This document shows positions 21,904-31,531 of a stretch of 38,614 bases of DNA, in pieces. The position numbers were made by a program, and so were the translations under genes. This DNA is from a bacterium. Its GTDB lineage: Bacteria; UBA10199; 2-02-FULL-44-16; JAAZCA01. The stretch is from contig JBAZOP010000024.1 of NCBI GenBank assembly GCA_041648665.1, forward strand, positions 1-38,614. The letters are read 5' to 3'. The notes under the pieces were generated by a model, which had not been told where the DNA came from, did not search any database, and worked only from the letters and a program-made list of their open reading frames with translations. Positions within the stretch are counted from its first letter, which is position 1; each line of letters starts with the position of its first letter.

Positions 21904-22833
21904 ATGAGCGTATTCGAACCCGGTTCATCGGACGACACGCGGTACAACAACAACGTCACGTCGGGCGGGGCGTGGGGCTCTATCAAGCACGACGCGGGCG
22001 CAGCGTGGGACAACACCTACGGCGGCATCTTCGACGCGCTCAAAGGCCCGCAGGCCCCCGAAGTCAATCCGGTGAGCTACGACTGGAGCGGGTACAACAA
22101 GGGTCAGCAGAATCAGCAGGCACTCAACGAGATGCTGCTGGCTCGGGCGCGCGGACAGGGCCCGTCCGTTGCAGAGGGCCAACTGGCGCAGGCAACGAAT
22201 GCGAACATGGCGGGGGCGCGGTCCATGGCCGCATCGGCCCGGGGCGGCGCCATGCAGCAGCAAGCGGCGCAGCAACAGGCGCAGATGCAGGGCGTGAACA
22301 CGCAGCAGCAGTCGGCGGGGCAGGCCGCAACGCTGCGCGCACAAGAGCAGCAGGCCGCTATGAGCCAGTATGCCAACGCGCTGCAGGCCCAGCAGAACAC
22401 CGAGGCCCAGCGACAGATCGCCCTTGGAAATACGCAACTCGGAATGACCAACGCCGAGACGGGCAGATTTGAGCAGAAGCGCCAGGCGCAGTCGCAGGGG
22501 CTTGGAAATATCGCCGGCATGGCGATGGGCGCGGCCTCGATATTCAGTGACGAGCGCGCCAAGACCGACGTTCACGACGCGGAGCGCGACGTAGCCGAGA
22601 TGTTCCAGGCGCTGCACGCCAAGCGGTTTGAGTACAAGCCCGGCATGGGCGAACCCGGGGAGCACGTGGGCGTTATCGCGCAGGACCTGGAGCGCACGCC
22701 CGCAGGCAGAACGCTTGTTGAGCACGACACGGACGGCATGCGAACGATTGACCCGCAGCGCGCCCTGATGTCGCTGCTGGCGGCGGGCGCGGACATCTAC
22801 GACCGGCTGCGCAGGCTGGAAGGGGGCCGGTGA
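21904..22833 (+). CDS. Candidate internal virion protein with C-terminal S74-type chaperone/peptidase domain
   Basis: 309 residues; ATG behind GAGGAAG. Residues 60-200 are Gln/Ala-rich and helical. The last 95 residues match the intramolecular chaperone auto-processing domain (peptidase S74). SDERAK (215-220) places Ser215 and Lys220 at the spacing of the catalytic Ser/Lys dyad. It is followed by FEYKPGMGEPGEHVGVIAQDLE and TIDPQRALMSLLAAGADI. In tailspikes and fibres this domain trimerises the protein and then cuts itself off. Here it is attached to a helical protein at the start of a likely ejection-protein block rather than to a fibre. Confidence 0.75.
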   Translation: MSVFEPGSSDDTRYNNNVTSGGAWGSIKHDAGAAWDNTYGGIFDALKGPQAPEVNPVSYDWSGYNKGQQNQQALNEMLLARARGQGPSVAEGQLAQATNANMAGARSMAASARGGAMQQQAAQQQAQMQGVNTQQQSAGQAATLRAQEQQAAMSQYANALQAQQNTEAQRQIALGNTQLGMTNAETGRFEQKRQAQSQGLGNIAGMAMGAASIFSDERAKTDVHDAERDVAEMFQALHAKRFEYKPGMGEPGEHVGVIAQDLERTPAGRTLVEHDTDGMRTIDPQRALMSLLAAGADIYDRLRRLEGGR

Positions 22834-24725
22834 TGGCTAATCCGTTCACGCCTGGAACCCAGGAGTTCATTCAATACCAACTGGCCCACCCGGAAGACGT
22901 GCCGCCTTCACAGGCCGCTGCGCCGATGCCGATGGCGCAGGCCGCCCCGCCTTCCCCTGCGCAGGGAACGCCCGGCGCGATCCAAGCGCAACTGGCGGGC
23001 GCTGCACCGCAGGGTGAGTCCTACGTGCCGGGTGGCAGGCTGTCTGTGCCTACCGTGCCCGCCAACGCGCCGCCGCAGGGCAACGTGGCAGTGGCAATGG
23101 GCCTACCCGCCGCGGATATGAATGCCCCACAGGTAATGGCGAGTCCGAAGCCGGGCACCATGGACCCAAACTCCCGCGTGATGTTTCCGCAGGGCGGCCA
23201 ACCGCAGCAGGCCGGCACATCTCCCCTGCCCTTGCCCCCCAGCGGTGGCGGCGGCGGACCCGTTCGCGTCATCCCGGGCAGGCGCACGCCGCAGTCCTGG
23301 GCCACCACGACGGAGCAGGGCGTGCAACTCAGTCCCGAGACACTGGCATCCTACGAGCAGGCCGCGGATCAGCGGAAGCAGGCGCAGCAGATCGCGGAGT
23401 CGGCGGCGACAGACGAGCGCTACGTGAGAGAGGAAGCGGGCGAGCGCGAGGTAAACGCCGCGATGACTGCCGCGGAGAAGCGAGAGCGGGCCGACAAGAT
23501 GCGCGCCTACGACATGGAACAGGCGCAGAAGAAATACGAGGCTGCGAAGGTCATCGACCCGAATCGACTGTGGGAGAATAAGAGCGGGTTCAGTAAGGCA
23601 ATGGATGTAGTTGGGGCGATTGCGGGCGGCATCCTGGTGGGCATGGGGCGCACGTCGACGAATCAATACCTCGACGCGATGGAGCGCGCGGCGCAGCGTG
23701 ACGTGCAACTGCAGCTCAAGAACCTGGAGCTCGCTGGCGACGACATCAAGAGCATGTACGGCCAGTGGGACCGCGAGGATCAGAAGGTCGCTGCGGGCGA
23801 AAAGGCCCGGCTGGAAGATGCCCTGAAGCAACTGGACTACCAGCTGTCTGGCGTCAAGGGCCAGCAGCAGCAGGCCGCCTACCTCAACGCGCGGGCAGAC
23901 CTGCAGGAGCGCATCGGAGACCGCGATCTCGCCCTCGCGAAGCAGACGCAGGGCAAGACCGTTGTGCAACGCCACGACGTGATGACCAAGCCGCAGACGA
24001 TCGGCGGGGGCGGGGGCGGGTCGCGCGACTGGATGCGGACCGTTGCCGGCATTCCTCCCGAGAAGCTCAAGGACTTCTGGGCAGCATACAAGCTCAACGC
24101 CGAGACACCGGGCATGACCAAAGACAAGGCGATGGAGGCCACTGTCCGGCAGTTCAACGCCAGCGGCGGGATTACGCTTGGTTCGGGGAAGGAAGGAAGC
24201 GGCCCCGCTGCACCAGGAGATCAGTCACTGTATGTGGCGGGCGCGTTCGGCGGAAAGGGCGGATACGCGCGCACGCCCAAGGACGCGGAGACGCTCAAGG
24301 TGGGAATGACGGCTGCCAACCTATACCTTTCCAACATCAGGCGGCTGCGGCAACTGCGCCAGGAGACTTTCCTCAACCGGATTCCGGGCAGTCAGGCACG
24401 CAAAGAAGCTGAGATCCTTGTGTCGCAGAACATAGTGGCGCGCAAGAAGATGGACGAACTCGGCGTCATTGCCGGCCCAGACATGGGCATCATTCTGCCG
24501 CAGACCGGCGAGGGCGCGCTCGACATAATCTCGCCGAACATGGACAGGGCGCTTGATGTCATCGAGAGTTCCACCGTAAATGGGCTGGAGACCACTCACC
24601 GAAACTACGGAATGGTCCCCGGGACAGAGAGCGTGCAGAGTGGATCCCTCACCGGCACCGTGACCGGCACGAGCGCACCCGCCCCGAGGACCGGCACCAC
24701 CCCCTTCCGGAAGGCCGGCGAATGA
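22833..24725 (+). CDS. Candidate internal (ejection) protein, Pro/Gln-rich and coiled-coil
   Basis: 630 residues from ATG 22833 (a GTG one codon earlier is possible), with GGAAGGGGG upstream. Pro/Ala-rich N-terminal 145 residues lead to a long charged helix (about 160-245) and a short Gly/Val segment (AMDVVGAIAGGILVGMG). A second coiled-coil region (about 270-370) and a Gly/Thr tail follow. The size, order and composition fit the DNA-ejection proteins that short-tailed phages store in the head and inject into the envelope. No enzymatic motif was seen. Confidence 0.65.
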   Translation: MANPFTPGTQEFIQYQLAHPEDVPPSQAAAPMPMAQAAPPSPAQGTPGAIQAQLAGAAPQGESYVPGGRLSVPTVPANAPPQGNVAVAMGLPAADMNAPQVMASPKPGTMDPNSRVMFPQGGQPQQAGTSPLPLPPSGGGGGPVRVIPGRRTPQSWATTTEQGVQLSPETLASYEQAADQRKQAQQIAESAATDERYVREEAGEREVNAAMTAAEKRERADKMRAYDMEQAQKKYEAAKVIDPNRLWENKSGFSKAMDVVGAIAGGILVGMGRTSTNQYLDAMERAAQRDVQLQLKNLELAGDDIKSMYGQWDREDQKVAAGEKARLEDALKQLDYQLSGVKGQQQQAAYLNARADLQERIGDRDLALAKQTQGKTVVQRHDVMTKPQTIGGGGGGSRDWMRTVAGIPPEKLKDFWAAYKLNAETPGMTKDKAMEATVRQFNASGGITLGSGKEGSGPAAPGDQSLYVAGAFGGKGGYARTPKDAETLKVGMTAANLYLSNIRRLRQLRQETFLNRIPGSQARKEAEILVSQNIVARKKMDELGVIAGPDMGIILPQTGEGALDIISPNMDRALDVIESSTVNGLETTHRNYGMVPGTESVQSGSLTGTVTGTSAPAPRTGTTPFRKAGE

Positions 24726-27604
24726 GGGTTGTTGACGCCAAGGGCCAGATCCTCGACCTGCCCGATGAGCAGGCGTGGGCGGGGCTGCGATCGGGCGACT
24801 ACGGGCTGCAGCCGGGCTCTGAGGTAGCGGTCCGGTCCGACAGAGGGACAATCGGCACCGTCAAGGCCGAGAACTTGGGCACGGCGCTGCAGGAAGGCTA
24901 CGCGCCCATTGCGCAGGCTGAACTGCAGCATGAGGAAAAGCGCCTACGAGCCGAATCGGTCGGCGGGGTCGCGGGCACCATCGGGGCGGGACTCCTTCGA
25001 GGAGGCACCCTTGGCGGGTCCGACGAGGTGATTGCAGCCCTTGGCGGGCCCGAAGCACAGCGAGCCCTGAACGAATACCGCGAGATCAACCCTTGGCTAT
25101 CCGTGGGGGCCGAGGTCGGTGGGGCGTTGATTCCCGCGCTGCTTTCGGGCGGCTCATCCGGCGCTGTCACGGCGGCAGAGGAAGGCTCCGCACTGGCCCG
25201 GGGCGCGTCTGCCATTGGCCGCGGAGTGCTGGCCCCGGCTAGGCTGCAGCAGGGCTTGGGCACGCTCGCAGAACACGGCGTGGCCGCGCTTCTGCCCGAA
25301 GGCGGCAGCCTGCTTGCCCGGGGCGCCCGCACCGTCCTGCCCGACATGGCCCGGGGCGTGGCAGAGGGCGCGCTGCAGGGTGTGGGCAACACCATTACCG
25401 AACACGCGCTTGGCAACCGCGACCTTACCGCCGAAGCGTTGATCGCCAACATCGGACACGGCGCCGTCATGGGCGGGGCGCTTGGCGGCGGTATCGGAGC
25501 GCTTCGGTTCGGGGCCGGTGAGGCGCGCAAGGGGCTGGCTGCCCTATTGAGCCGAGGGGCCACAGAATCGCCGTTGCCGGCCCTGGGGACTGCCGCGGAG
25601 GACGCGCTCACCACCCGCACAAGGGCCATGATCGGGCAGGATGCGGAATCGGCTGCAGCCGTTGGGATGCGCGACACCATGACCGCGCAGGGCGGCGGCG
25701 GACAGATGACCGCCAAGGTCTACCACGCGCTGCACGACACGGACGGGGAGATCGCGGGCGCACTCAGGTCGCAGCAGACGCGCGAGATCATGCTCCGCAA
25801 TGCGGACCGTGAGGCAGACAGGCTCGCGATGGACGCGACCCGGCACTACGACGCGGGCGCGCGAGCTACTGAGATGGTTCAGGAAGGCGTACTGCGCGGC
25901 ACGGCCAAGGATGCGCAGATGGCGAGACTAGTCGATGAAACCCGTGCGCCGCTGGCCGCAGACCGCGCACAGGGCGTTCTGGCTGACGTGTACGCGCTGC
26001 GGGACACGATCGCCATGGACCCGCTTGCGCCGAAGCCGCTCATCGGCAAGGTCAACGCTATTGCCGAGGGGTACAACACGCTGCTTTCGCGCGCCATGGC
26101 CGCAGACGATGGCGTGGCTGGAAAGCTGTTCGCTGAACTCGACAACCTGAAATACGACGTTGGTAAGCTCGCGTCGAACACGGGCGGAAAACACGGGCTC
26201 GTGCTGGAAGGCTTCTACAACAACAGCCTAAAGCCGCTTCTGGAAGACTCCACGATATGGTCCAAGGCCGCCGAATCGCAGAGGGCCATCAACGGACCGT
26301 ACTCGGCGTGGATCGGGTACAAGCGCGCGGCAATCAGCCGGTTTGAGGATTCGTTCGGCAAGAAGCCAGCGGCTACCTCGTTTGACGAGCTGCTGGAGTC
26401 GGACCCGGCCACCCTAAAGTCCCTGTTCAAGCAGATCGGTGGCGCCGAGTCCGTCAAGCGGATGGAGCTTCTGGATAACCTCGCCAACGCCCAGAAGCAA
26501 CTGGCCGCCGCCGCGGAATCCGCCTACGCGCTCACGCCCGCTCAACGCAAAGCCGTACAGGCCATGCGCGACTCGACCGACGCTTACCACGGCACGGTCA
26601 AAGAGGCGCAGGCCAACATGGCCCTGATTCGCAAGGCCGAGGAAGCGGAGGCGCAGGCCGCTTCCCCCCTGTCCAAGGCCGTCGGCAAGATTCCCGGGGC
26701 CGGTCCGCTGCTAGAGCTCGCGTTCTCAACCAACCCCGTCACGCTCGCGCGGCACACCGAAAGCGTGATGGCGCTCGGCCAGCGCATCAAGACCCTTGTC
26801 GGTATCGACTCCGTAGCGCGGGCCACCACCACGCGCGTTACCGATGCTGCGAAGAAGATCGTCGGCGGGTCCGGCCATGGCCCAGGGAAACGCATCCAGC
26901 ATGTTGCCGAGAAATCTACAGAGAAGGCGATAGAGGAGCACGGTAGACCACCGCGATATCCGTCGGCCGTGTCGTTTGCGGTCAAGACGATCGGGCCCAA
27001 TCCAGAAGACCGCGCCAAGGGCTACGAATCCAAGCGCAAGGATCTGGAAGCCATCGTCAACGACCCGCGCCGCGCCCGCTCGGCCGCGGCGCACATATCG
27101 CAGGATGCGCCTGGCGTGGCCGACGCGGTAGCCCGTTCGCTGCAGCAGCAGGCGAAGTATCTGCTTGACAGCGCGCCCAAGGGACCACCCGTGAGCGCAC
27201 TTCAGCCCGAAGTGACGATGCCCCCAAGCGACGCGCAGATCCTGTCATGGCTGCAGCGGCTATCAGCAGTGGACCACCCGGACGCCACGCTACGGGACAT
27301 CTCCGAAGGCGTAGCGCCCGCAGAAACGATCGACGCGTTCGCGGCAACGAATCCCGCCCTGTATGGCCTGCTCCGCGCGACTGTGATTCAGCAGATCTCG
27401 CAGCAGACGGGGCCGCTGGACGCTGAAGCGGAGCGGCGCATTGCCGCGGCCCTCGGCATCCCGGCCGACCCCGGGCGCGTGCAGTCGTACCAGCAGACAT
27501 ACGCGGCGGCACACGAAGCGCCGCGACCGAAACCAATGCCGCAAGGCAAGAACACGGATCGGCTGTCTTCAGCCGCCGATCGGATTGAACGAGGAGAAGA
27601 CTGA
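24722..27604 (+). CDS. Large candidate internal (ejection) protein
   Basis: 960 residues, ATGA overlap. Residues 78-160 are Gly/Ala-rich and hydrophobic (VAGTIGAGLLRGGTLGG, VGAEVGGALIPALLSGG), and a similar stretch lies at about 245-262 (GHGAVMGGALGGGIGALRF). These could insert in a membrane after injection. The remainder is mainly helical, with a Pro/Gln-rich C-terminus. Third consecutive gene of this type, as in the three-protein ejection sets of podoviruses. No lytic transglycosylase motif is recognisable. Confidence 0.65.
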   Translation: MRVVDAKGQILDLPDEQAWAGLRSGDYGLQPGSEVAVRSDRGTIGTVKAENLGTALQEGYAPIAQAELQHEEKRLRAESVGGVAGTIGAGLLRGGTLGGSDEVIAALGGPEAQRALNEYREINPWLSVGAEVGGALIPALLSGGSSGAVTAAEEGSALARGASAIGRGVLAPARLQQGLGTLAEHGVAALLPEGGSLLARGARTVLPDMARGVAEGALQGVGNTITEHALGNRDLTAEALIANIGHGAVMGGALGGGIGALRFGAGEARKGLAALLSRGATESPLPALGTAAEDALTTRTRAMIGQDAESAAAVGMRDTMTAQGGGGQMTAKVYHALHDTDGEIAGALRSQQTREIMLRNADREADRLAMDATRHYDAGARATEMVQEGVLRGTAKDAQMARLVDETRAPLAADRAQGVLADVYALRDTIAMDPLAPKPLIGKVNAIAEGYNTLLSRAMAADDGVAGKLFAELDNLKYDVGKLASNTGGKHGLVLEGFYNNSLKPLLEDSTIWSKAAESQRAINGPYSAWIGYKRAAISRFEDSFGKKPAATSFDELLESDPATLKSLFKQIGGAESVKRMELLDNLANAQKQLAAAAESAYALTPAQRKAVQAMRDSTDAYHGTVKEAQANMALIRKAEEAEAQAASPLSKAVGKIPGAGPLLELAFSTNPVTLARHTESVMALGQRIKTLVGIDSVARATTTRVTDAAKKIVGGSGHGPGKRIQHVAEKSTEKAIEEHGRPPRYPSAVSFAVKTIGPNPEDRAKGYESKRKDLEAIVNDPRRARSAAAHISQDAPGVADAVARSLQQQAKYLLDSAPKGPPVSALQPEVTMPPSDAQILSWLQRLSAVDHPDATLRDISEGVAPAETIDAFAATNPALYGLLRATVIQQISQQTGPLDAEAERRIAAALGIPADPGRVQSYQQTYAAAHEAPRPKPMPQGKNTDRLSSAADRIERGED

Positions 27605-30324
27605 TGGGAACCGATCTATTGACTGTCACGCCTGCGTGGGTGGAGCATTCCGCAAACCGGCTCGCAATCGCCGGATGGGAATCGATCGCGATCAACCACC
27701 CCGAGCTGTCCGTGCTGCTGCAGACCATGCTGGGTCGCGAGGCCTACGCCAAGGATGCGGCGGCTACGGCGCAGTCCACCGCGAACGACGCGCACGCGCA
27801 CGCCGTTGCGGCCCTCGGGTATCTCGGCTCGCTCGGTACAGATATGCTGGCCACGGACGACGACGGGCTGGCGATCAAGATCAAGAATCGCACGGGCGCC
27901 GCCACGGTCAAAGGCCAGGTTGTGCAGCTTCACCGTACCCTGCGCGAGATGTCGGGCGACGCGGGCGCACAGTGCAGCGCATGGGCCACCGCTGGCGAGA
28001 GCGAGGCCAACACGGACGCGGGCCAGCTCTACTTCGATGTGACGGTTCCCAATACCGTCACCTACTATTACGGCGGCCTCACGGACGCGCCCACGGTCTA
28101 CCACTACCACGGCGTCACGGACGCCCCCACGGTCTACCACTACCACGGCGTCACGGACGCCCCCACGGTCTACCACTACGAGGGCGTCACCGATGCCCCG
28201 GTGGTCCTGTACTGGGAACTGACGGTTGACGCCCCAGTGGTCCTGTACTGGTCCCTGTGGCTCGACGGCGCCGACGCGACGGTCACGGTCTACAGCGATG
28301 CGGCGATGACCGTTGCCGTGGCCGAAGGCGCACTGGTGGGCGACGGCGGCGGCGCAATCGTCCTGGCAGAGGTGGGCGGTTCGGGCATCACCGGGACGGT
28401 CACGGTAGCGGCGGGAATCACCCCCGACACCGGGACACTGAGCATCCTCGATGACGTGATCACCGAGGGCGGCGACTCGCTGGCGCAGTGCTCTCTGTGG
28501 ACGATCGTCGGCGAGGCGCAGACGATGACAACCGTCAACGTCTACTCCGATGCAGCCAAGACCGTACTTGAGTGCACCGGTACGGTCGATCACGACACCG
28601 GCGGCGCGATTGTGCTCGCAGCGACCGGCGCAATCAGCGGGACGGTCACGGTCGACGCGGATGCAGTGGAGGATACCGACGGGGCCAACACCCTGTCATG
28701 CCTCGACGACGTGATCACGCCTGCCGGCGACGCGCTGGGGCAACTCACGCTCTGGACCGTCGTGGGCGAGGCGCAGACCCTCTACACCGTCAACGTCTAC
28801 GACGACCTGGCCCACACCACGCTGCTCTGCACCGGAACCGTCGACCACGATACCGGCGGCGTAGCCGTTGTCCTGGCCGAATTTGGCGGCTCTGGCATCT
28901 CCGGTACCGTCGATGTCGTGGCCTCTGCCGTGGACTCCACCGCAAATGCCAACACCCTCTCAATCCTGGACGATGCAATCACCGAGGGCGGTGACGCGGG
29001 CGCAGCGTTCGCGAACTGGACGATCGCGGGTGAGCCGCAAACCATGTACACCGTCACGGTCTACGATGATGTGGGCCACACCACGGTTCTTTGTCAAGGC
29101 ACCGTAGACCACAGCACTGGCGGCGCGGGCGTCGTGCTGGCCGAGGTGGGCGGAAGCGGTATCAGCGGTACCGTCGACGTTGCTGCGGCTGCAGACGACT
29201 CGGTAGCGGACGGAAACACGCTGTCCATTCTCGACGATGTGATCACCGAAGCCGGCGACGCAACGAATGAGTTCCTGAACTGGGCAATCGCTGGCGAACC
29301 CCAGACCCTATACACCGTGTCGGTCTACGACGACGTGGCGCACACCACGCTTCTTGCACAGGGAACGGTGGACCACGACACGGGCGGCATCGCCGTCGTG
29401 CTTGCAGCGGTCCCGCCGTCCACAGTGGCCCTCACCGTTGACGTGATTGCGAGCGCGACCGATTCGACGGCGGACGGAAACACGCTCTCGATTCTCGACG
29501 ACATCATCACCGAAGGCGGCGACGCGGGCAACTGCTTCGCCAACTGGACTTGCGGCGGCTACCCCCCGACCATGTACACCTTGTCGGTCTACAGCGACGA
29601 CGCGGGCGCGCACCTTTTGTGTCACGTCGTTGTGGACCACGTTGCCGGCGGCGCAGGGCTTGTGCTTGCGTCCGACAGCGCGGAATTGGTCACGGGCACC
29701 GTCGATGTGATTGCGCTGGCCACCGACGATGCCGTCGCAGCCGCGAACACACTCACGATCACTGCGGGCGTGCTGGTGGAGGCTGGTGACGCTGGCGGCT
29801 GCTTCAGCAACTGGACGATTGCCGGCAGCGACCAGACGCACGTCTACGTGTACATGGACGCCGCGAAGACGGTTGTGGTCTGCCACGGCTCGATCGACAA
29901 CACGACGGGTGGAACCATCACCCTTGCGGCTGTGGGCGGCTCGGGCCTCACCGGAACCGTGGTTGTGATTCCCGCCGCCATCGCAGACGCCGCCGCAGAC
30001 AACATCTTGTCATATTCCTACGGCGGCTCGTTCCAGCTCACGCCCGCCAACGGCGACGACGTGGCCGGTGTGGTCTACGAGGCCGGGGTCGCGGACGGGG
30101 CCGACACGTGGGTCACAATCGCGGGCAAGGCATACGTGCTGCGAGAGCCCCTGAGTGGAATCGCTGCTTCGTCTTGGGTCCGCACCGGGGCGACTACGCC
30201 CGGCTATTGCGAAAGTGAGTGGGACTTCGCTGCGGCTCGTGCGCAGCAACAGATCGGATACGCATTGGAACGGGTTGCCGCGGGCGGCGCAGCGACGGTG
30301 CTCGTAGAACTGGCTAGGAGGTAG
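27604..30324 (+). CDS. Repetitive fibre/adhesin protein
   Basis: 906 residues, start overlapping the previous stop (TGATG). An N-terminal helical region (about 1-100, a likely virion anchor) is followed by three near-identical 12-residue units of the form VTDAPTVYHYHG (residues 160-195) and a degenerate fourth (DAPVVLYWE). From about residue 226, seven copies of an approximately 87-residue beta repeat follow. Its conserved core includes TVNVYDD, GTVDHDTGG, SGTVDV, NTLSILDD and ITEGGDAG. The C-terminus (about 820-906) is unique. Layout suits a long tail fibre or surface adhesin. A relation to Ig-like or other beta modules cannot be settled by eye. Confidence 0.75.
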   Translation: MGTDLLTVTPAWVEHSANRLAIAGWESIAINHPELSVLLQTMLGREAYAKDAAATAQSTANDAHAHAVAALGYLGSLGTDMLATDDDGLAIKIKNRTGAATVKGQVVQLHRTLREMSGDAGAQCSAWATAGESEANTDAGQLYFDVTVPNTVTYYYGGLTDAPTVYHYHGVTDAPTVYHYHGVTDAPTVYHYEGVTDAPVVLYWELTVDAPVVLYWSLWLDGADATVTVYSDAAMTVAVAEGALVGDGGGAIVLAEVGGSGITGTVTVAAGITPDTGTLSILDDVITEGGDSLAQCSLWTIVGEAQTMTTVNVYSDAAKTVLECTGTVDHDTGGAIVLAATGAISGTVTVDADAVEDTDGANTLSCLDDVITPAGDALGQLTLWTVVGEAQTLYTVNVYDDLAHTTLLCTGTVDHDTGGVAVVLAEFGGSGISGTVDVVASAVDSTANANTLSILDDAITEGGDAGAAFANWTIAGEPQTMYTVTVYDDVGHTTVLCQGTVDHSTGGAGVVLAEVGGSGISGTVDVAAAADDSVADGNTLSILDDVITEAGDATNEFLNWAIAGEPQTLYTVSVYDDVAHTTLLAQGTVDHDTGGIAVVLAAVPPSTVALTVDVIASATDSTADGNTLSILDDIITEGGDAGNCFANWTCGGYPPTMYTLSVYSDDAGAHLLCHVVVDHVAGGAGLVLASDSAELVTGTVDVIALATDDAVAAANTLTITAGVLVEAGDAGGCFSNWTIAGSDQTHVYVYMDAAKTVVVCHGSIDNTTGGTITLAAVGGSGLTGTVVVIPAAIADAAADNILSYSYGGSFQLTPANGDDVAGVVYEAGVADGADTWVTIAGKAYVLREPLSGIAASSWVRTGATTPGYCESEWDFAAARAQQQIGYALERVAAGGAATVLVELARR
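28081..28188 (+). repeat. 36-bp tandem repeat, three copies
   Basis: Units at 28081-28116, 28117-28152 and 28153-28188 differ at only a few bases. Each starts ACGGACGC and encodes TDAPTVYHYHGV. A fourth, diverged unit follows at 28189. Such in-frame tandem copies can expand or contract by recombination. Confidence 0.9.
28279..30000 (+). repeat. About seven 260-bp repeats within the fibre gene
   Basis: Seven successive units of roughly 260 bp, each encoding about 87 residues, cover most of the fibre gene. Units 3-5 are most alike, and units 1, 6 and 7 more diverged. Landmarks in each are a VYxD strand, a VDHxTGG turn and an NTLSxLDD segment. Confidence 0.8.
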
Positions 30325-30328
30325 AGAG

Positions 30329-31531
30329 ATGAGAAGGGTACTGTTTGATTTCCACAACGCGGCAGCGGCGACCACGTATTGGCCTTCAGCAAGCGGTGTA
30401 CAGGCCGCCCCGGGCCTGACAGAGTTTCACACGCAACTGGACCTCGTGGGGTCCGGCGGCGTCACCTACACCGTAGAGTGGACTGGCGACGACTCCAGCA
30501 GCACGGGGGCGCAGCTCACCGCGGACGCCTGGAAGGACGTGACCAGCTCGTGCCGCAACCTCGTCACGGGCGGCACAAGGTTCGCGGCCTCGTGGGTGGA
30601 CTCCACATGCGTCCTGGATATCTCGCACATCACGTCGGGCCGGTGGCGTGTCAAGCGCGTCACCTCCGACGCGACCAACGACGGGCGCGGATCGATCATG
30701 ACGGGGGCGGCTGCCCACAACGGACTTGTGGACGTGGCGTCCTCTGCCCTTCCCGACGACGCCGCGACCGAAACGACACTTGCCGCCATCGAGGGCGACA
30801 CCTCCAACATGTCCCCGGCCTACTACCCCACCCGCGGCGCAACCGGCCCGGCGGGCGGGGTGTGTTTGACGCTGCCGATTGCCGGCACGAGCTCGTACAA
30901 TGCGCCGCTTGTCCACGATATGGACACCGGTGCAGGTACGGCGTATGGCCTCGGCGTCTCCATCCGCAAGGCCGGCGCGGGCGGGTCTTCGGCCCTGTTC
31001 GTCACCGCAACGGATCGTGGGTTCGTCGGTATCACCGATGGCACCAACAACATGCCCACGATGGACGCGGCGGCGCGTGCGGGCTACATGCAAGTGACGG
31101 ACGGCACAACGACGGCGAAGGTCACCGCGGCATCGACGGCGGCTGTGGCGACCGACCCTGGGCAGGTCGTGTCCCTGTCCCCCAACAGCCCGATCCGCTC
31201 GCATTGCGGTACGTGGACGCCCGCAACCGCTGCGGCACCGGCTGACTCGGCGGTCATCAGCGCAGCAGCGTGCAAGGTTGGGCGCGTGATGGCGGTCAAC
31301 ACGCACGCGACCATCACCTACTACCTGATGATCTTCGACTTGGCGGCGGTACCCGCCGACGCAACCGCTCCCCGGTACCCCGCAATCCCGCTCACCCCGG
31401 GGCAGGCTGTGGTGCTGGACTTCGGCGGAACGGCGCACGCGAACGGGCTGTGCTGGTCCGATAGCACGACGGTCGCGACCAAAACGATCGCAGCCACGAC
31501 GCCTTTCCAGGTGTCGGCCGAGATCGTCTGA
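30329..31531 (+). CDS. Virion structural / fibre-associated protein
   Basis: 400 residues from ATG with AGGAGG upstream. Thr/Ser/Ala-rich and beta-predicted throughout, with segments such as TYTVEWTGDDSSSTG, WRVKRVTSDATNDGRG and a GATGPAGG turn. No enzyme motif. Located between two candidate fibre/adhesin genes, so a tail-fibre or baseplate component is likely. Family not recognised. Confidence 0.6.
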   Translation: MRRVLFDFHNAAAATTYWPSASGVQAAPGLTEFHTQLDLVGSGGVTYTVEWTGDDSSSTGAQLTADAWKDVTSSCRNLVTGGTRFAASWVDSTCVLDISHITSGRWRVKRVTSDATNDGRGSIMTGAAAHNGLVDVASSALPDDAATETTLAAIEGDTSNMSPAYYPTRGATGPAGGVCLTLPIAGTSSYNAPLVHDMDTGAGTAYGLGVSIRKAGAGGSSALFVTATDRGFVGITDGTNNMPTMDAAARAGYMQVTDGTTTAKVTAASTAAVATDPGQVVSLSPNSPIRSHCGTWTPATAAAPADSAVISAAACKVGRVMAVNTHATITYYLMIFDLAAVPADATAPRYPAIPLTPGQAVVLDFGGTAHANGLCWSDSTTVATKTIAATTPFQVSAEIV

